From Desulfuromonas sp. DDH964 (lineage in GTDB: Bacteria > Desulfobacterota > Desulfuromonadia > Desulfuromonadales > DDH964), in NCBI RefSeq assembly GCF_001611275.1, contig NZ_CP015080.1:1240001-1304000 (forward strand): 64,000 nt of DNA. Direction: 5' to 3'. Positions 24,905 through 34,061 of the stretch are shown piece after piece (within the stretch, counting starts at the first letter, position 1; the number at the start of each line of letters is the position of its first letter). The notes under the pieces were generated by a model that saw nothing but the letters and a program-made list of their open reading frames with translations, ran no database searches and was not told the origin of the DNA. The translations under genes were made by a program, and so were the position numbers.

Positions 24905-26431
24905 ATGCGCAAGATCAAGGACGTTCTGCGTCTGCATTACGAAGCCGGCCTGACACAGCGGGCCATCGCCCGCTCCGTCGGCACGTCACACACCACGGTG
25001 GGCGAATTTCTGAGACGCGCCGCTCACGCCGGGTTGTCTTGGCCGCTGCCAGAGAATCTGGACGAAACCCGACTTGAACAGTTGCTCTTTCCGCCAGCGC
25101 CAGTCATTCCCGCCGACCAGCGCCCCATGCCCGACTGGGCGACCATCCATCAGGAACTCAAGCGCAAGGGCGTCACCCTGGGGCTGCTCTGGGAGGAATA
25201 CCAGAACAGCCATCCCGAGGGGTATCGCTACAGCCGTTTCTGCGATCTGTACCGTGAGTGGTCCGGCAAACTGCGTCTGTCGATGCGTCAGGTGCACAAA
25301 GCCGGCGAGAAGCTGTTTGTCGACTACACCGGCCAGACCCTGCCGATCGTCGACCGCCGCACCGGCGAGATCCGCGAAGCGCAACTGTTCGTCGCGGCCC
25401 TGGGGGCGAGTTCCCAGACGTTTGCCGAAGCCACCTGGACCCAAGGGCTGCCGGACTGGATCGGCTCGCATGTCCGGGCCTTCTCCTTCTACGGCGGAGT
25501 GCCCGAGATCGTTGTTCCGGACAACCTGAAAAGCGCCGTCTCCAAACCCTGCCGCTACGAACCGGACATCAACCCCACCTATGCGGAGCTGGCCGCTCAC
25601 TATGGCTGCGCGGTGATTCCGGCGCGGGTGCGCAAACCCAAAGACAAGGCCAAGGTCGAGGCGGCGGTTCTGGTCGCCGAGCGCTTCATCCTGGCGCGGC
25701 TGCGCAACCGTACCTTCTTCAGTCTGGCCGAGGCCAACGCCGCCATTCGGGAGCTGGTGGAGCACCTCAACCGGCGCCCCTTCAAGAAGCTTCCCGGCTG
25801 CCGCCAGCAGCTCTTCGACACCCTGGAACGTCCGGCTCTGAATCCTCTGCCGGCGACCCCCTATACGTTCGCCGAATGGCGCCATGCGCGGGTCAACATC
25901 GATTACCATGCCGAAGTCGACCACCACTACTACTCGGTCCCGTATGTGCTGGTGAAGCAGCAGCTCGACGTGCGCCTGACGGCGACCACCGTCGAATTTC
26001 TGCACAAAGGGCAACGGGTGGCCTCCCATGTCCGCTCCTCTGAGCGCGGTCGCCACACCACTCTCGGCGAGCACATGCCCAAAAGCCACAGGGAGTATGC
26101 CGAATGGACGCCGCAGCGCCTGGTTTCCTGGGCGGCCAAAACCGGACCGCACACCGCCGCCTTGGCAGAGAAGATCCTGGCCTCACGGGCCCATCCCCAG
26201 CAGGGCTACCGCAGCGTCCTGGGGCTGATCCGGCTGGCCAAGACCTACACGCCCGAGCGCCTGGAGGCGGCCTGCCAGCGGGCCCTGGCAACAAACGCCT
26301 GTCGCCTCAAGAGCGTCGCCTCGATCCTCAAAACCGGACTGGACCGCCAGTCGCTCCCCGAGTCCACCGAGTCCCAACTCTCATTGCTGCCGAGTCACGA
26401 CAACATCCGCGGCGCCGGCTACTACCACTGA
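24905..26431 (+). CDS. istA: IS21 transposase IstA
   Basis: 508 aa. An N-terminal helix-turn-helix (LHYEAGLTQRAIARSVGTSH) precedes a DDE integrase core with KLFVDYTGQTLPIVDRR (first Asp), IVVPDNLKSAV (second Asp) and KDKAKVEAAVLVAER (Glu). ATG at 24905 aligns with the family start (MRKIKDVLRLHYE). The istB gene follows after 14 bases. IstA performs strand transfer with help from the ATPase IstB. Confidence 0.95.
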   Translation: MRKIKDVLRLHYEAGLTQRAIARSVGTSHTTVGEFLRRAAHAGLSWPLPENLDETRLEQLLFPPAPVIPADQRPMPDWATIHQELKRKGVTLGLLWEEYQNSHPEGYRYSRFCDLYREWSGKLRLSMRQVHKAGEKLFVDYTGQTLPIVDRRTGEIREAQLFVAALGASSQTFAEATWTQGLPDWIGSHVRAFSFYGGVPEIVVPDNLKSAVSKPCRYEPDINPTYAELAAHYGCAVIPARVRKPKDKAKVEAAVLVAERFILARLRNRTFFSLAEANAAIRELVEHLNRRPFKKLPGCRQQLFDTLERPALNPLPATPYTFAEWRHARVNIDYHAEVDHHYYSVPYVLVKQQLDVRLTATTVEFLHKGQRVASHVRSSERGRHTTLGEHMPKSHREYAEWTPQRLVSWAAKTGPHTAALAEKILASRAHPQQGYRSVLGLIRLAKTYTPERLEAACQRALATNACRLKSVASILKTGLDRQSLPESTESQLSLLPSHDNIRGAGYYH

Positions 26432-26445
26432 CCAAGGAGACCACC

Positions 26446-27201
26446 ATGCTCAGCCACCCCACCGACGACAAACTGCGCGCCCTCAAGCTGACCGGCATGC
26501 TCAAGGCCCTTCAGGAACAGCGCCTTAGCGAGACCGCCGATGCCTTGAGCTTCGAGGAGCGCCTCGGCCTGCTGGTCGACCGCGAGCAGACCGAGCGCGA
26601 CAGCCGCCGGCTCACCACTCGCCTGCGCACGGCCCGGCTGCGTCAGAGCGCCTGCATCGAGGACCTCGACTGGAGGGCACCCCGGGGACTCGACCGCGAC
26701 CTCGTGCTGGCGCTGGCCGGCGGTCGCTACCTCGCCAAGGGCCACAACATTCTCATCACCGGCCCCACCGGCGTCGGCAAGAGCTACCTCGCCTGCGCCT
26801 TGGCTCACAAGGCCTGCCGCCTCGGCTGCAAGACCCTCTACCTGCGCCTGCCCCGCTTCCTGGAGGAACTGGCCCTCGCGCGGGCCGACGGCCGCTACCC
26901 CAAGATGATGGATAGAGTCGCCAAGACTCAACTGCTCGTCCTCGACGATTGGGGGCTCGCCCCCATGACCGCCGCCGGTTGCCGCGATCTGCTCGAAATC
27001 CTCGAGGACCGCCACAATCTGCGTTCGACCCTGATCACCAGCCAGCTTCCGGTCGAAGCCTGGCACGACTACCTCGGGGATCCGACGGTCGCCGACGCCA
27101 TCCTCGACCGCCTCATCCACAACGCCTACCGGCTCACCTTGAAAGGAGAATCGATGCGCAAACGGCGATCCCAGCTTGACCCGATCGGCAACTTGGCGTA
27201 A
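26446..27201 (+). CDS. istB: IS21 ATP-binding helper IstB
   Basis: 251 aa. AAA+ ATPase related to DnaC: Walker A GPTGVGKSYLA, Walker B LLVLDDWGLAP, sensor-like STLITSQLPVEAWH and arginine-finger region ILDRLIHNAYR. It selects target DNA and remodels it for IstA. ATG at 26446 follows an AAGGAGA ribosome site. Intact. Confidence 0.95.
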   Translation: MLSHPTDDKLRALKLTGMLKALQEQRLSETADALSFEERLGLLVDREQTERDSRRLTTRLRTARLRQSACIEDLDWRAPRGLDRDLVLALAGGRYLAKGHNILITGPTGVGKSYLACALAHKACRLGCKTLYLRLPRFLEELALARADGRYPKMMDRVAKTQLLVLDDWGLAPMTAAGCRDLLEILEDRHNLRSTLITSQLPVEAWHDYLGDPTVADAILDRLIHNAYRLTLKGESMRKRRSQLDPIGNLA

Positions 27202-28448
27202 GACAAAAACTCCAGCGTCGCTACGCTCCGATCACTGGCAACTTTGCCTTGGAACGAGTGGCAACTTTGCGCTGGAACGGCTGGCAACTTTCATCGGAAT
27301 CCGCAGCAGGCGCTCCATTGTCCGACTTTTTACCCCGTTCAAGGGCGCTCTCGAACATGCCCCGGTTCTTGAGGCCCGAGGCAACAGGCCACTTCAGATG
27401 ACGTTTGAAGATCAGTTGAAAATCCTGACCTACTATCACCTCGAAGAGCATTCTTCGGGGCGTCATCTGCTTCAGGTTCTGACGCAGGAAGATTTTGCCG
27501 CGACTCATATTGCACCGCCCGGCGGTATCCGGAAAAGCGCCTTCTTTGAGGCGATCAATACCCGAGGGCTGGAGCAGATGATTCATGTTTACGAAGACCT
27601 GCAGAAACAGGTCTCACAAAAGATTCCTGTCGCCAAAGACATCTCCGATCTCGGCGATCTGATCGCCGTCGATGGTTCGCTGATTGACGCTACGCTGTCC
27701 ATGCTCTGGGCGGACTATCGAGACGGAGCCAAAAAGGCCAAGGTTCACCTGGGGTTCGATATCGGTCGTGGTGTCCCCCAGAAAGTCACATTAACCGACG
27801 GCAAGGGCGACGAGCGTCCTCAGGCGGAACGGCTCGTGGCTCCCGGTCAGACAGGTGTCTATGACCGCTATTACCAGTGTTACAAAAACTTTGACGACTG
27901 GCAGGATCAGGGGCGCCACTTTGTCTGCCGCATCAAAGCCAGTTCTCGTAAGACGGAGTTGAGCGCCAATCCTGTTGTCCCCGGCAGTCATGTTTTCTAT
28001 GACGCCAGGGTGTTGCTCGGCACCAAAGATGTCAACCAGACCGAACGAGAAGTGCGTGTGGTCGGCTACAAGGTTGACCAAAAATCCTATTGGGTCGCCA
28101 CCGACCGCTTCGATCTGACCGCCGAGCAGATTGCCTTGATCTACAAGCTACGCTGGACGATCGAGTCCTTCTTCGCCTGGTGGAAGCGCCACCTCAAGGT
28201 GTATCACCTGATTGCCCGCAGTCCCTACGGCCTGCTGGTGCAGATCCTCGCAGGGTTGATTACTTATTTGCTGCTGGCCATCTACTGCCACGAAGAGCAT
28301 GGCGAACGTGTCAGCATCAACAGGGTGCGTGAGCTTCGCAACAATATTCGCAACGAGGCCGCCGAGGATGCGGCCGCAGGCTTAGGGCCTCCCGATATCA
28401 TTGACTTGGACTTCGGAGCCTATGCAACTTCTTAACCGGACACTACTG

Positions 28449-29310
28449 ACTTTTTGTTGGCCTGGACAAAAAGAAAGGCGCCTGGCGGGGCGCGTCCCGC
28501 CGGTTTTGTTCTTTTCGGTATTGTTCAATATCAGGATCAAGGTCGCCGGTCCCGGCCGGCAGCCGGGAGACTTTCTTTGCTGGCCCAAAGAAAGTCACCA
28601 AAGAAAGGGCCGCCACTCGGCGTGGGGCCATGCGGTGGCTGACCGGTGTGCTGGTCAAGATGGCACGGTGGTGTTCCTGCTGTATACCGATCCGCACCCC
28701 AAGGCGCCGGGACCCATCCGTCTGGGGTCCCGGGTGCGTGGCGAAGGGTGATCCGATTGACAAAGAGAGTCTGCTGCTCGCTCTGGTGTTAATGGCCAAA
28801 AGCAGGTGCCTTTGACCTTAAACAACACGAGCAGTTTACGGCCACAGTGTGGAAGAGGCAGCTTTCCGCGACTCTGTTGGTTCGAAGACGCGGTCCCATG
28901 AAGCGCCGCTGGTCACTATCTGCACCGCCGGCGTTTGGAACCGGGACCGGCCGTGGCGGCATGCCCCCCGCGAGGGGAAGGCCATTTTTTGCTTACTTTT
29001 TGTTGGCCTGGACAAAAAGTAAGGCGCCTGGCGGGGCGCGTCCCGCCGGTTTTGTTCTTTTCGGTACTGTTCCAAATTAGGACCAAGGTTTCCGGTTCCG
29101 CCCGGCAGCCGGGTGGCTTTCTTTGCCGGCCCAAAGAAAGTCACCAAAGAAAGGGCCGCCACTCGGCGTGGGGCCATGCGTTGATGGACCATGCTGTTGA
29201 TCAATAAAGGCTGTGCGGCTCAACCTGCGCAGCGGTCCTGCACCCCAAGACGCCGGTGCCCATCCGCCTGGGGCACCGGTTGGGCGCGGGGCGCATTCCA
29301 TCGCCGGCGC
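28449..29310. repeat. complex hairpin-rich repeat, locus A right part (one full and one partial unit)
   Basis: Begins with the right half of the IS4 target hairpin, continues as a full unit (about 28530-29060) ending in the unoccupied hairpin CTTACTTTTTGT-TGGCCTGG-ACAAAAAGTAAG (28992-29023), then a partial unit to 29310. The partial unit carries the hairpin GGTGCCC/GGGCACC (29255-29277), where other units have GGGACCC/GGGTCCC. From 29311 to 29620 no gene is visible. Confidence 0.85.
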
Positions 29311-29620
29311 CGTTGTGGTTGACCGCAGTTTCCGAGGGGCGCGGCGGGGCAGCTTTCACACCGGAGATGGGGATGATGGTGGCCCGCTAGAAAGTGATGT
29401 CCAGCGTCCGGTTTGACGTTTTGGCAATCCGGGAATGCCGGCGATCTGAATGATTGAACGCCGATTCAAATCTCCCCCCTGCAGTCTTCTCTCTCCTGGA
29501 TCCCCCCATGACCCCGGCCGCTGGAAAGAATCCTGCGCGCCTCCGTTTTCTGCTATCCTGATCACGAACCAAGCCGGATGGACGTTCCAGGAATCCCCTA
29601 CCAACCCGGATTCCATTGCC

Positions 29621-30658
29621 ATGAAGTCCCCCAAGACCCTGATCCTCAACCTGATCGCCCTCTTCGAGCGCCACGCCGGCCTGATGGCGGTGCTCGCCTT
29701 CGCCTCCGGCGTCGCCAGTTTCCTGCTGGTCGAGCGGCGCGAAACCTACGCCCAGGCGATCGCGCTGCTGATGCTGGCGAGCTGGGGCTGGCTGCTGCTG
29801 GAGAACTGGCTGCGGGTCGGGCTGCTGCGGCGCTTCGGGATCGAGCTGCCGCCCTTCGTGATGCGCTTCGCCACCCAGATGGTGCAGCAGGAGAGTTTCT
29901 TCTTCGTCCTCCCTTTTTTCGTCGTCGCCACCACCTGGAGCACCGGCCAGGCCGCCTTTACCCTGCTGCTGATCCTCTGCGCGCTCCTCTCGCTGATCGA
30001 CCCCCTCTACTACAAGCAGCTGGCGCCGCGCCGCGCCCTCTTCATCGTCTTCCATGCCTTCTCCCTCTTTGCTCTGCTGCTGGTGGTGCTGCCGCTGCTC
30101 CTCCACCTGACGACCGGGGAGAGCCTCGTCCTGGCGCTGGTGCTGGCGCTCCTCTTCAGCCTGCCGAGCCTCGGTCGCCTCCTCCCCTTCGACCGCTGGT
30201 GGCGGCTGCCGCTCCTCGCCCTGCTTCTGGTCGTCCTCGCGGCCGGGCTCTGGCAGGCGCGGGTCTGGATCCCGCCGGCGACCCTGCGCCTGGTGGCGAT
30301 CGAGCTGACCCGGCAGGTCGACCCGGAACGGCGCTCCCCCGGCAGCAATCTGCGCGCCATCGACGAGGCGACCCTGCAGCGGGAAGGGCTCTTTGCCTGG
30401 ACCGCGGTGCGCGCGCCGCGCGGCTTGCAGGAGCAGATCCACCATCTCTGGCTGCACGACGGCGCCCTCGTCGACCGCATCACCCTCGACATTCGCGGCG
30501 GCCGCGCCGAGGGGTACCGCGCCTGGACCCACAAGCGCAACTTTCCGGCCGCTGCCGTCGGCCGCTGGCAGCTGCGGGTGGTGACCGACTCGGGCCAGCT
30601 GATCGGCCTTGCCGACTTTACCGTTACTGTGGCAGAAGAATCGGGGGCGGTGAATTGA
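29621..30658 (+). CDS. DUF5924/DUF2914-type membrane protein
   Basis: 345 aa. About six hydrophobic membrane segments fill residues 18-235 (for example GVASFLLVE, FVLPFFVVATTW, ALFIVFHAFSLFALLLVVL). The C-terminal soluble part with LFAWTAVRAPRGLQEQIHHL and GRWQLRVVTDSGQLIG matches DUF2914, a beta-rich domain. ATG at 29621 is chosen because upstream codons lack a ribosome site and read as random sequence. The function is unknown; these proteins occur singly in Desulfuromonadia and gammaproteobacteria. It stands alone between the repeat locus and the MntA/HepT unit. Confidence 0.7.
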   Translation: MKSPKTLILNLIALFERHAGLMAVLAFASGVASFLLVERRETYAQAIALLMLASWGWLLLENWLRVGLLRRFGIELPPFVMRFATQMVQQESFFFVLPFFVVATTWSTGQAAFTLLLILCALLSLIDPLYYKQLAPRRALFIVFHAFSLFALLLVVLPLLLHLTTGESLVLALVLALLFSLPSLGRLLPFDRWWRLPLLALLLVVLAAGLWQARVWIPPATLRLVAIELTRQVDPERRSPGSNLRAIDEATLQREGLFAWTAVRAPRGLQEQIHHLWLHDGALVDRITLDIRGGRAEGYRAWTHKRNFPAAAVGRWQLRVVTDSGQLIGLADFTVTVAEESGAVN

Positions 30659-30702
30659 CAGCATCGGGTCCAGGGCTTGCGTCTGCCCAGGGGCGTTTGC
30701 AG

Positions 30703-30748
30703 TTGGCGGTCTCCCCGGAGCATGCTATAAAGAAAGCCGGTATATACC
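30703..30748 (+). promoter_or_regulatory. candidate promoter and operator of mntA-hepT
   Basis: TTGGCG at 30703-30708 and TATAAA at 30726-30731 are 17 bases apart. A perfect 10-bp palindrome GGTATATACC (30739-30748) lies at the expected transcription start, 18 bases before the mntA ATG. Autoregulation through this site is inferred. Confidence 0.55.
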
Positions 30749-30766
30749 TTCCCGGAGCGAACTGGC

Positions 30767-31063
30767 ATGACAGAATTCGAAGAAATTAATCTTGCCCTGC
30801 GAACCCACCTGGAGGAACTGCGGCGTGATTACGCCGTTGCCGAAATCGGTATTTTCGGTTCCTTCGCCCGTGGGGAACAGGGTGAAGGGAGTGATATCGA
30901 CCTGCTGGTCGATTTCACGCGACCGGTCGGGTTTGTTGCCTTTCTGCAACTTGAGGATCGCCTGCGCAAAATCCTTGGCCGGGAGGTCGACCTGGTGACG
31001 CGGAAGGCGCTTAAGCCGCATATCGGCCGGCATATCCTTGACGAAGTCCGCTATGTCCATTAA
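30767..31063 (+). CDS. mntA: MNT-type nucleotidyltransferase (MntA antitoxin)
   Basis: 98 aa, normal for the minimal nucleotidyltransferase family. The signature GSFARGEQGEGSDIDLLVD spans residues 31-49, with metal-binding Asp43 and Asp45. In characterised pairs MntA AMPylates the HepT toxin on a tyrosine and neutralises it. The stop overlaps the start of hepT by 11 bases, so the pair is translated together. The partner here lacks the tyrosine, which raises the question of what this enzyme modifies. Confidence 0.9.
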   Translation: MTEFEEINLALRTHLEELRRDYAVAEIGIFGSFARGEQGEGSDIDLLVDFTRPVGFVAFLQLEDRLRKILGREVDLVTRKALKPHIGRHILDEVRYVH

Positions 31064-31403
31064 GCGGGAAGTGCGGGACTACCTCGAAGACATCCTGCAG
31101 TCGGTCCAGGATATCCGCGAATTTGTTGCGGGTATGGATTTCCCGCAATTCCACTCCGATCGCAAAACGTTCCACGCCGTGGTTCGCAGTCTCGAAATCA
31201 TCGGCGAGGCGGCCAGGAAAATCCCGGACGAAATGCGCGACCGCCATCCCGGGCTCCCCTGGCGGGAGATGGGGGCTATGCGCAACAAACTGATTCATGA
31301 GTGTTTTGGAGTGGATCCGGAAATCGTCTGGGAGACAATTCAACAGGACCTGAACCTTTTGGAAGGTACGGTCAGGGATCTTCTCGATCAAATTTCGGTT
31401 TGA
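31053..31403 (+). CDS. hepT: HepT-like toxin (DUF86) with Tyr to Cys in the active motif
   Basis: 116 aa, all-helical HEPN fold. The HEPN motif should read R-x4-H-x-Y; here it is Arg77, His82 and Cys84 (MRNKLIHECFGVD), with TGT at 31302-31304 in place of a tyrosine codon. The rest (ILQSVQDIREF, FHAVVRSLEIIGEAARKI, PWREMGAMRNKLIH) is well conserved. HepT proteins are ribonucleases controlled by AMPylation of this tyrosine. Loss of the residue should block that control or reduce activity. ATG at 31053 is preferred over 31038. The frame is otherwise intact. Confidence 0.9.
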   Translation: MSIKREVRDYLEDILQSVQDIREFVAGMDFPQFHSDRKTFHAVVRSLEIIGEAARKIPDEMRDRHPGLPWREMGAMRNKLIHECFGVDPEIVWETIQQDLNLLEGTVRDLLDQISV

Positions 31404-31469
31404 ATCAAGGCCTGGTCCTTCATCTCTTGAACCCGATCGGGGTGCAGGAGTGCTGGGGTCTGATCGGAA

Positions 31470-32183
31470 TTAAACCGTCTCCCCCAGTTCGATCGCCAGA
31501 AACTCCTCCTTCGCCATCAGCTCCCACCTCATCCCCGCATCCAGCACCTCCGACGAAATAAAGCAGGAATCACCGGCTGCAGCCTTGAAGAGGGAGTAGT
31601 AGTCCGGCTCCCGGGCAAAGTCGCGGTAGGCGTAGAGCTTCGCCCCGTCACTGAAGAGGCAGTTCAGCGCCGAAAAGTGGTGCTGCTGCCGGATCGTCGC
31701 CACCGAAGCGAGGAACTGCGCGCCGAGGTCCTCCCCCGGGCGGCTCAGCACGTGGTGGAAGAAGACCTCGGTGTCGCGGGCGTCGTCCGGCGGGCCGGGC
31801 GGGGTGATCTGCGCCAGCAGTTGCTGGTAGTCGTAGACGACGCCGTTGTGAAAGAAGACGTTGTTGCCGAGGAAGAAGGGGTGGGCGTGGCGGGTGCTGG
31901 AGGTGCCGCTCCAGGCCGACTTGCGCAGGTGGAGGATCAGCGCCGGCGCGGTCGGCGCCCCATCGAGGAGGGTGAAGAGGCGCTCACGCTCATCGAGGAT
32001 GCTGGCGCCGCTCTTGTGCACGACCAGCCGTCCCTCCCGGTAAAAGGCGAGCCCCCAGCCGTCAAGGTGCCCGGGCGGGTCTTCGGCCATGACGACGCCG
32101 GTGCGGGCGAGCTGACAGAAACGTTCGATGATGGTCCGGTGTTTGGACCAGTCGAAATGGGTTATTCCAATGACTCGGCACAT
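31470..32183 (-). CDS. class II glutamine amidotransferase (YafJ-like)
   Basis: 237 aa. Begins MCRVIGI, with Cys2 as the N-terminal nucleophile of Ntn-type amidotransferases. GHLDGWGLAFYREG, HLRKSAWSG, RHAHPFFLGNNVFFHNGVV and DTEVFFHHVL match the GATase_6 fold of YafJ-type proteins. It hydrolyses glutamine to release ammonia or acts on related gamma-glutamyl compounds; the synthetase partner is not nearby. It is alone on the minus strand, facing MntA/HepT, and upstream lies a fragment of the palindromic repeat (about 32233-32265). Confidence 0.85.
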   Translation of the reverse strand: MCRVIGITHFDWSKHRTIIERFCQLARTGVVMAEDPPGHLDGWGLAFYREGRLVVHKSGASILDERERLFTLLDGAPTAPALILHLRKSAWSGTSSTRHAHPFFLGNNVFFHNGVVYDYQQLLAQITPPGPPDDARDTEVFFHHVLSRPGEDLGAQFLASVATIRQQHHFSALNCLFSDGAKLYAYRDFAREPDYYSLFKAAAGDSCFISSEVLDAGMRWELMAKEEFLAIELGETV

Positions 32184-32274
32184 CTGAAAACCTCGTAAAC
32201 TACCCTGAAAACTCGGAGTCTGAAAAACGTTTCGCGCGGATAACTTTGGATCTAATGGTTTTTCGAAACGGTTA

Positions 32275-32730
32275 GAGCAGAATCAAGGTCGCCGGTTCCG
32301 GCCGGCAGCCGGGTGGCTTTCTTTGCTGGCCCAAAGAAAGTCACCAAAGAAAGGGCCGCCACTCGGCGTGGGGCCATGCGGTGTTACAGCGGGGTGCAGG
32401 TCAAGATGGCACGGTGGTGTTCCTGCCGTATACCGATCCGCACCCCAAGACGCCGGGACCCATCCGTCTGGGGTCCCGGGTGCGGTGCGAAGGGTAGTAC
32501 ACCTGGCGGTGCGTAGTTGCTGATCGTCCTTTTGGTATTTGCCTTTAACACCACAAGCCGTTTACAGCCACAGCACGGAGTTGGCAGCTTTCCGCGATGC
32601 ACTCTCGCCCGAAGACGCGGTGCCACGAAGCGCCCCTGGTCCCTATCTGGACCGCCGGCGTTTGGAACCGGGACCGGCCGTGGCGGCATGCCCCCCGCTA
32701 GGGGAAGGCCACTTTTTGCTTACTTTTTGT
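32275..32730. repeat. complex hairpin-rich repeat unit, locus B left part
   Basis: Same order of parts as locus A: GGTTCCGGCCGGCAGCCGGG, the CTTTCTTTG/CAAAGAAAG hairpin, GGGACCC/GGGTCCC, a TACAGCCACAGCACGGAGTT stretch, and a terminal GCTTACTTTTTGT joined to IS4 copy B. The segment between the second and third parts differs in sequence from locus A. Confidence 0.85.
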
Positions 32731-34061
32731 CAGTAGTGTCCGGTTAGCAAATTGCATTCACCCAAAGTTGCAGATAATTGTAAATATTTTCACAAGTTAG
32801 CGTATTTTTTGCTTGACAAATCGTCGTGAAGTCGGCGCGGTGATTTTCGTAAATACCTATTTTATATGAGGATTTACGAAAATGTCATTACTTGTTCGCT
32901 GCCACCGTACCCGGCTTAGCAGGCGCTCCATTGTCCGACTTTTTACCCCGTTCAAGGGCGCTCTCGAACATGCCCCGGTTCTTGAGGCCCGAGGCAACAG
33001 GCCACTGCAGATGACGTTTGAAGATCAGTTGAAAATCCTGACCTACTATCACCTCGAAGAGCATTCTTCGGGGCGTCATCTGCTTCAGGTTCTGACGCAG
33101 GAAGATTTTGCCGCGACTCATATTGCACCGCCCGGCGGTATCCGGAAAAGCGCCTTCTTTGAGGCGATCAATACCCGAGGGCTGGAGCAGATGATTCATG
33201 TTTACGAAGACCTGCAGAAACAGGTCTCACAAAAGATTCCTGTCGCCAAAGACATCTCCGATCTCGGCGATCTGATCGCCGTCGATGGTTCGCTGATTGA
33301 CGCTACGCTGTCCATGCTCTGGGCGGACTATCGAGACGGAGCCAAAAAGGCCAAGGTTCACCTGGGGTTCGATATCGGTCGTGGTGTCCCCCAGAAAGTC
33401 ACATTAACCGACGGCAAGGGCGACGAGCGTCCTCAGGCGGAACGGCTCGTGGCTCCCGGTCAGACAGGTGTCTATGACCGCTATTACCAGTGTTACAAAA
33501 ACTTTGACGACTGGCAGGATCAGGGACGCCACTTTGTCTGCCGCATCAAAGCCAGTTCTCGTAAGACGGAGTTGAGCGCCAATCCTGTTGTCCCCGGCAG
33601 TCATGTTTTCTATGACGCCAGGGTGTTGCTCGGCACCAAAGATGTCAACCAGACCGAACGAGAAGTGCGTGTGGTCGGCTACAAGGTTGACCAAAAATCC
33701 TATTGGGTCGCCACCGACCGCTTCGATCTGACCGCCGAGCAGATTGCCTTGATCTACAAGCTACGCTGGACGATCGAGTCCTTCTTCGCCTGGTGGAAGC
33801 GCCACCTCAAGGTGTATCACCTGATTGCCCGCAGTCCCTACGGCCTGCTGGTGCAGATCCTCGCAGGGTTGATTACTTATTTGCTGCTGGCCATCTACTG
33901 CCACGAAGAGCATGGCGAACGTGTCAGCATCAACAGGGTGCGTGAGCTTCGCAACAATATTCGCAACGAGGCCGCCGAGGATGCGGCCGCAGGCTTAGGG
34001 CCTCCCGATATCATTGACTTGGACTTCGGAGCCTATGCAACTTCTTAACCGGACACTACTG
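32731..34061 (+). mobile_element. IS4-family insertion sequence, copy B
   Basis: 1331 bp with ends CAGTAGTGTCCGGTTA and TAACCGGACACTACTG and a 9-bp duplication ACTTTTTGT (32722-32730, 34062-34070), identical to the duplications of copies A and C. In its leader, ATTTTCGTAAAT and ATTTACGAAAAT form a perfect 12-bp inverted repeat around the ribosome site and start codon. Confidence 0.95.
32882..34048 (+). CDS. IS4-family transposase, intact
   Basis: 388 aa. DDE catalytic residues lie in LIAVDGSLIDATL, TGVYDRYYQCYKNF and the YREK signature YKLRWTIESFFAWWK with Glu. An N-terminal domain of about 80 residues precedes a regulatory DUF4372-like region. The ATG is inside the 3' arm of a 12-bp hairpin that also hides the GAGG ribosome site, so read-through transcripts from outside should be poorly translated. 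The protein is the same as the copy at 44224 and as copy A without its IS21. Confidence 0.95.
   Translation: MSLLVRCHRTRLSRRSIVRLFTPFKGALEHAPVLEARGNRPLQMTFEDQLKILTYYHLEEHSSGRHLLQVLTQEDFAATHIAPPGGIRKSAFFEAINTRGLEQMIHVYEDLQKQVSQKIPVAKDISDLGDLIAVDGSLIDATLSMLWADYRDGAKKAKVHLGFDIGRGVPQKVTLTDGKGDERPQAERLVAPGQTGVYDRYYQCYKNFDDWQDQGRHFVCRIKASSRKTELSANPVVPGSHVFYDARVLLGTKDVNQTEREVRVVGYKVDQKSYWVATDRFDLTAEQIALIYKLRWTIESFFAWWKRHLKVYHLIARSPYGLLVQILAGLITYLLLAIYCHEEHGERVSINRVRELRNNIRNEAAEDAAAGLGPPDIIDLDFGAYATS

Larger units (their letters stand above)
24661..27305 (+). mobile_element. IS21-family insertion sequence
   Basis: 2645 bp, ends TGCGTATTCCGA and TCGGAATCCGCA (TG...CA termini), with multiple related subterminal repeats of the AACTTTCCA/AACTTGCCA type at both ends, typical of IS21. 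A 7-bp duplication GCAGGCG flanks it (24654-24660, 27306-27312). It lies inside IS4 copy A. Confidence 0.9.
24617..28435 (+). pseudogene. IS4-family transposase split by an IS21 element
   Basis: The first 15 codons (24617-24660) are separated from the rest (27313-28435) by the IS21 insertion. The downstream part keeps all catalytic segments: IAVDGSLIDA, GVYDRYYQ and the YREK signature YKLRWTIESFFAWWK. The rejoined protein equals the intact 388-aa copies at 32882 and 44224. A shortened protein might be made from IS21-derived sequence but would lack the native N-terminus. Confidence 0.9.
24466..28448 (+). mobile_element. IS4-family insertion sequence, copy A, split by IS21
   Basis: Ends CAGTAGTGTCCGGTTA and TAACCGGACACTACTG are perfect inverted repeats. 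The 9-bp duplication ACTTTTTGT flanks it (24457-24465, 28449-28457). Removing the IS21 element and its 7-bp duplication gives 1331 bp, equal to copies B and C. Confidence 0.95.

Noticed and set aside
32313..32516. Open frames reading FFAGPKKVTKERAATRRG inside the hairpin-rich repeats
   Set aside because: The frames recur because the DNA repeats, lack ribosome sites, have changing ends and compete with other frames in the same unit. Non-coding structure explains them better.
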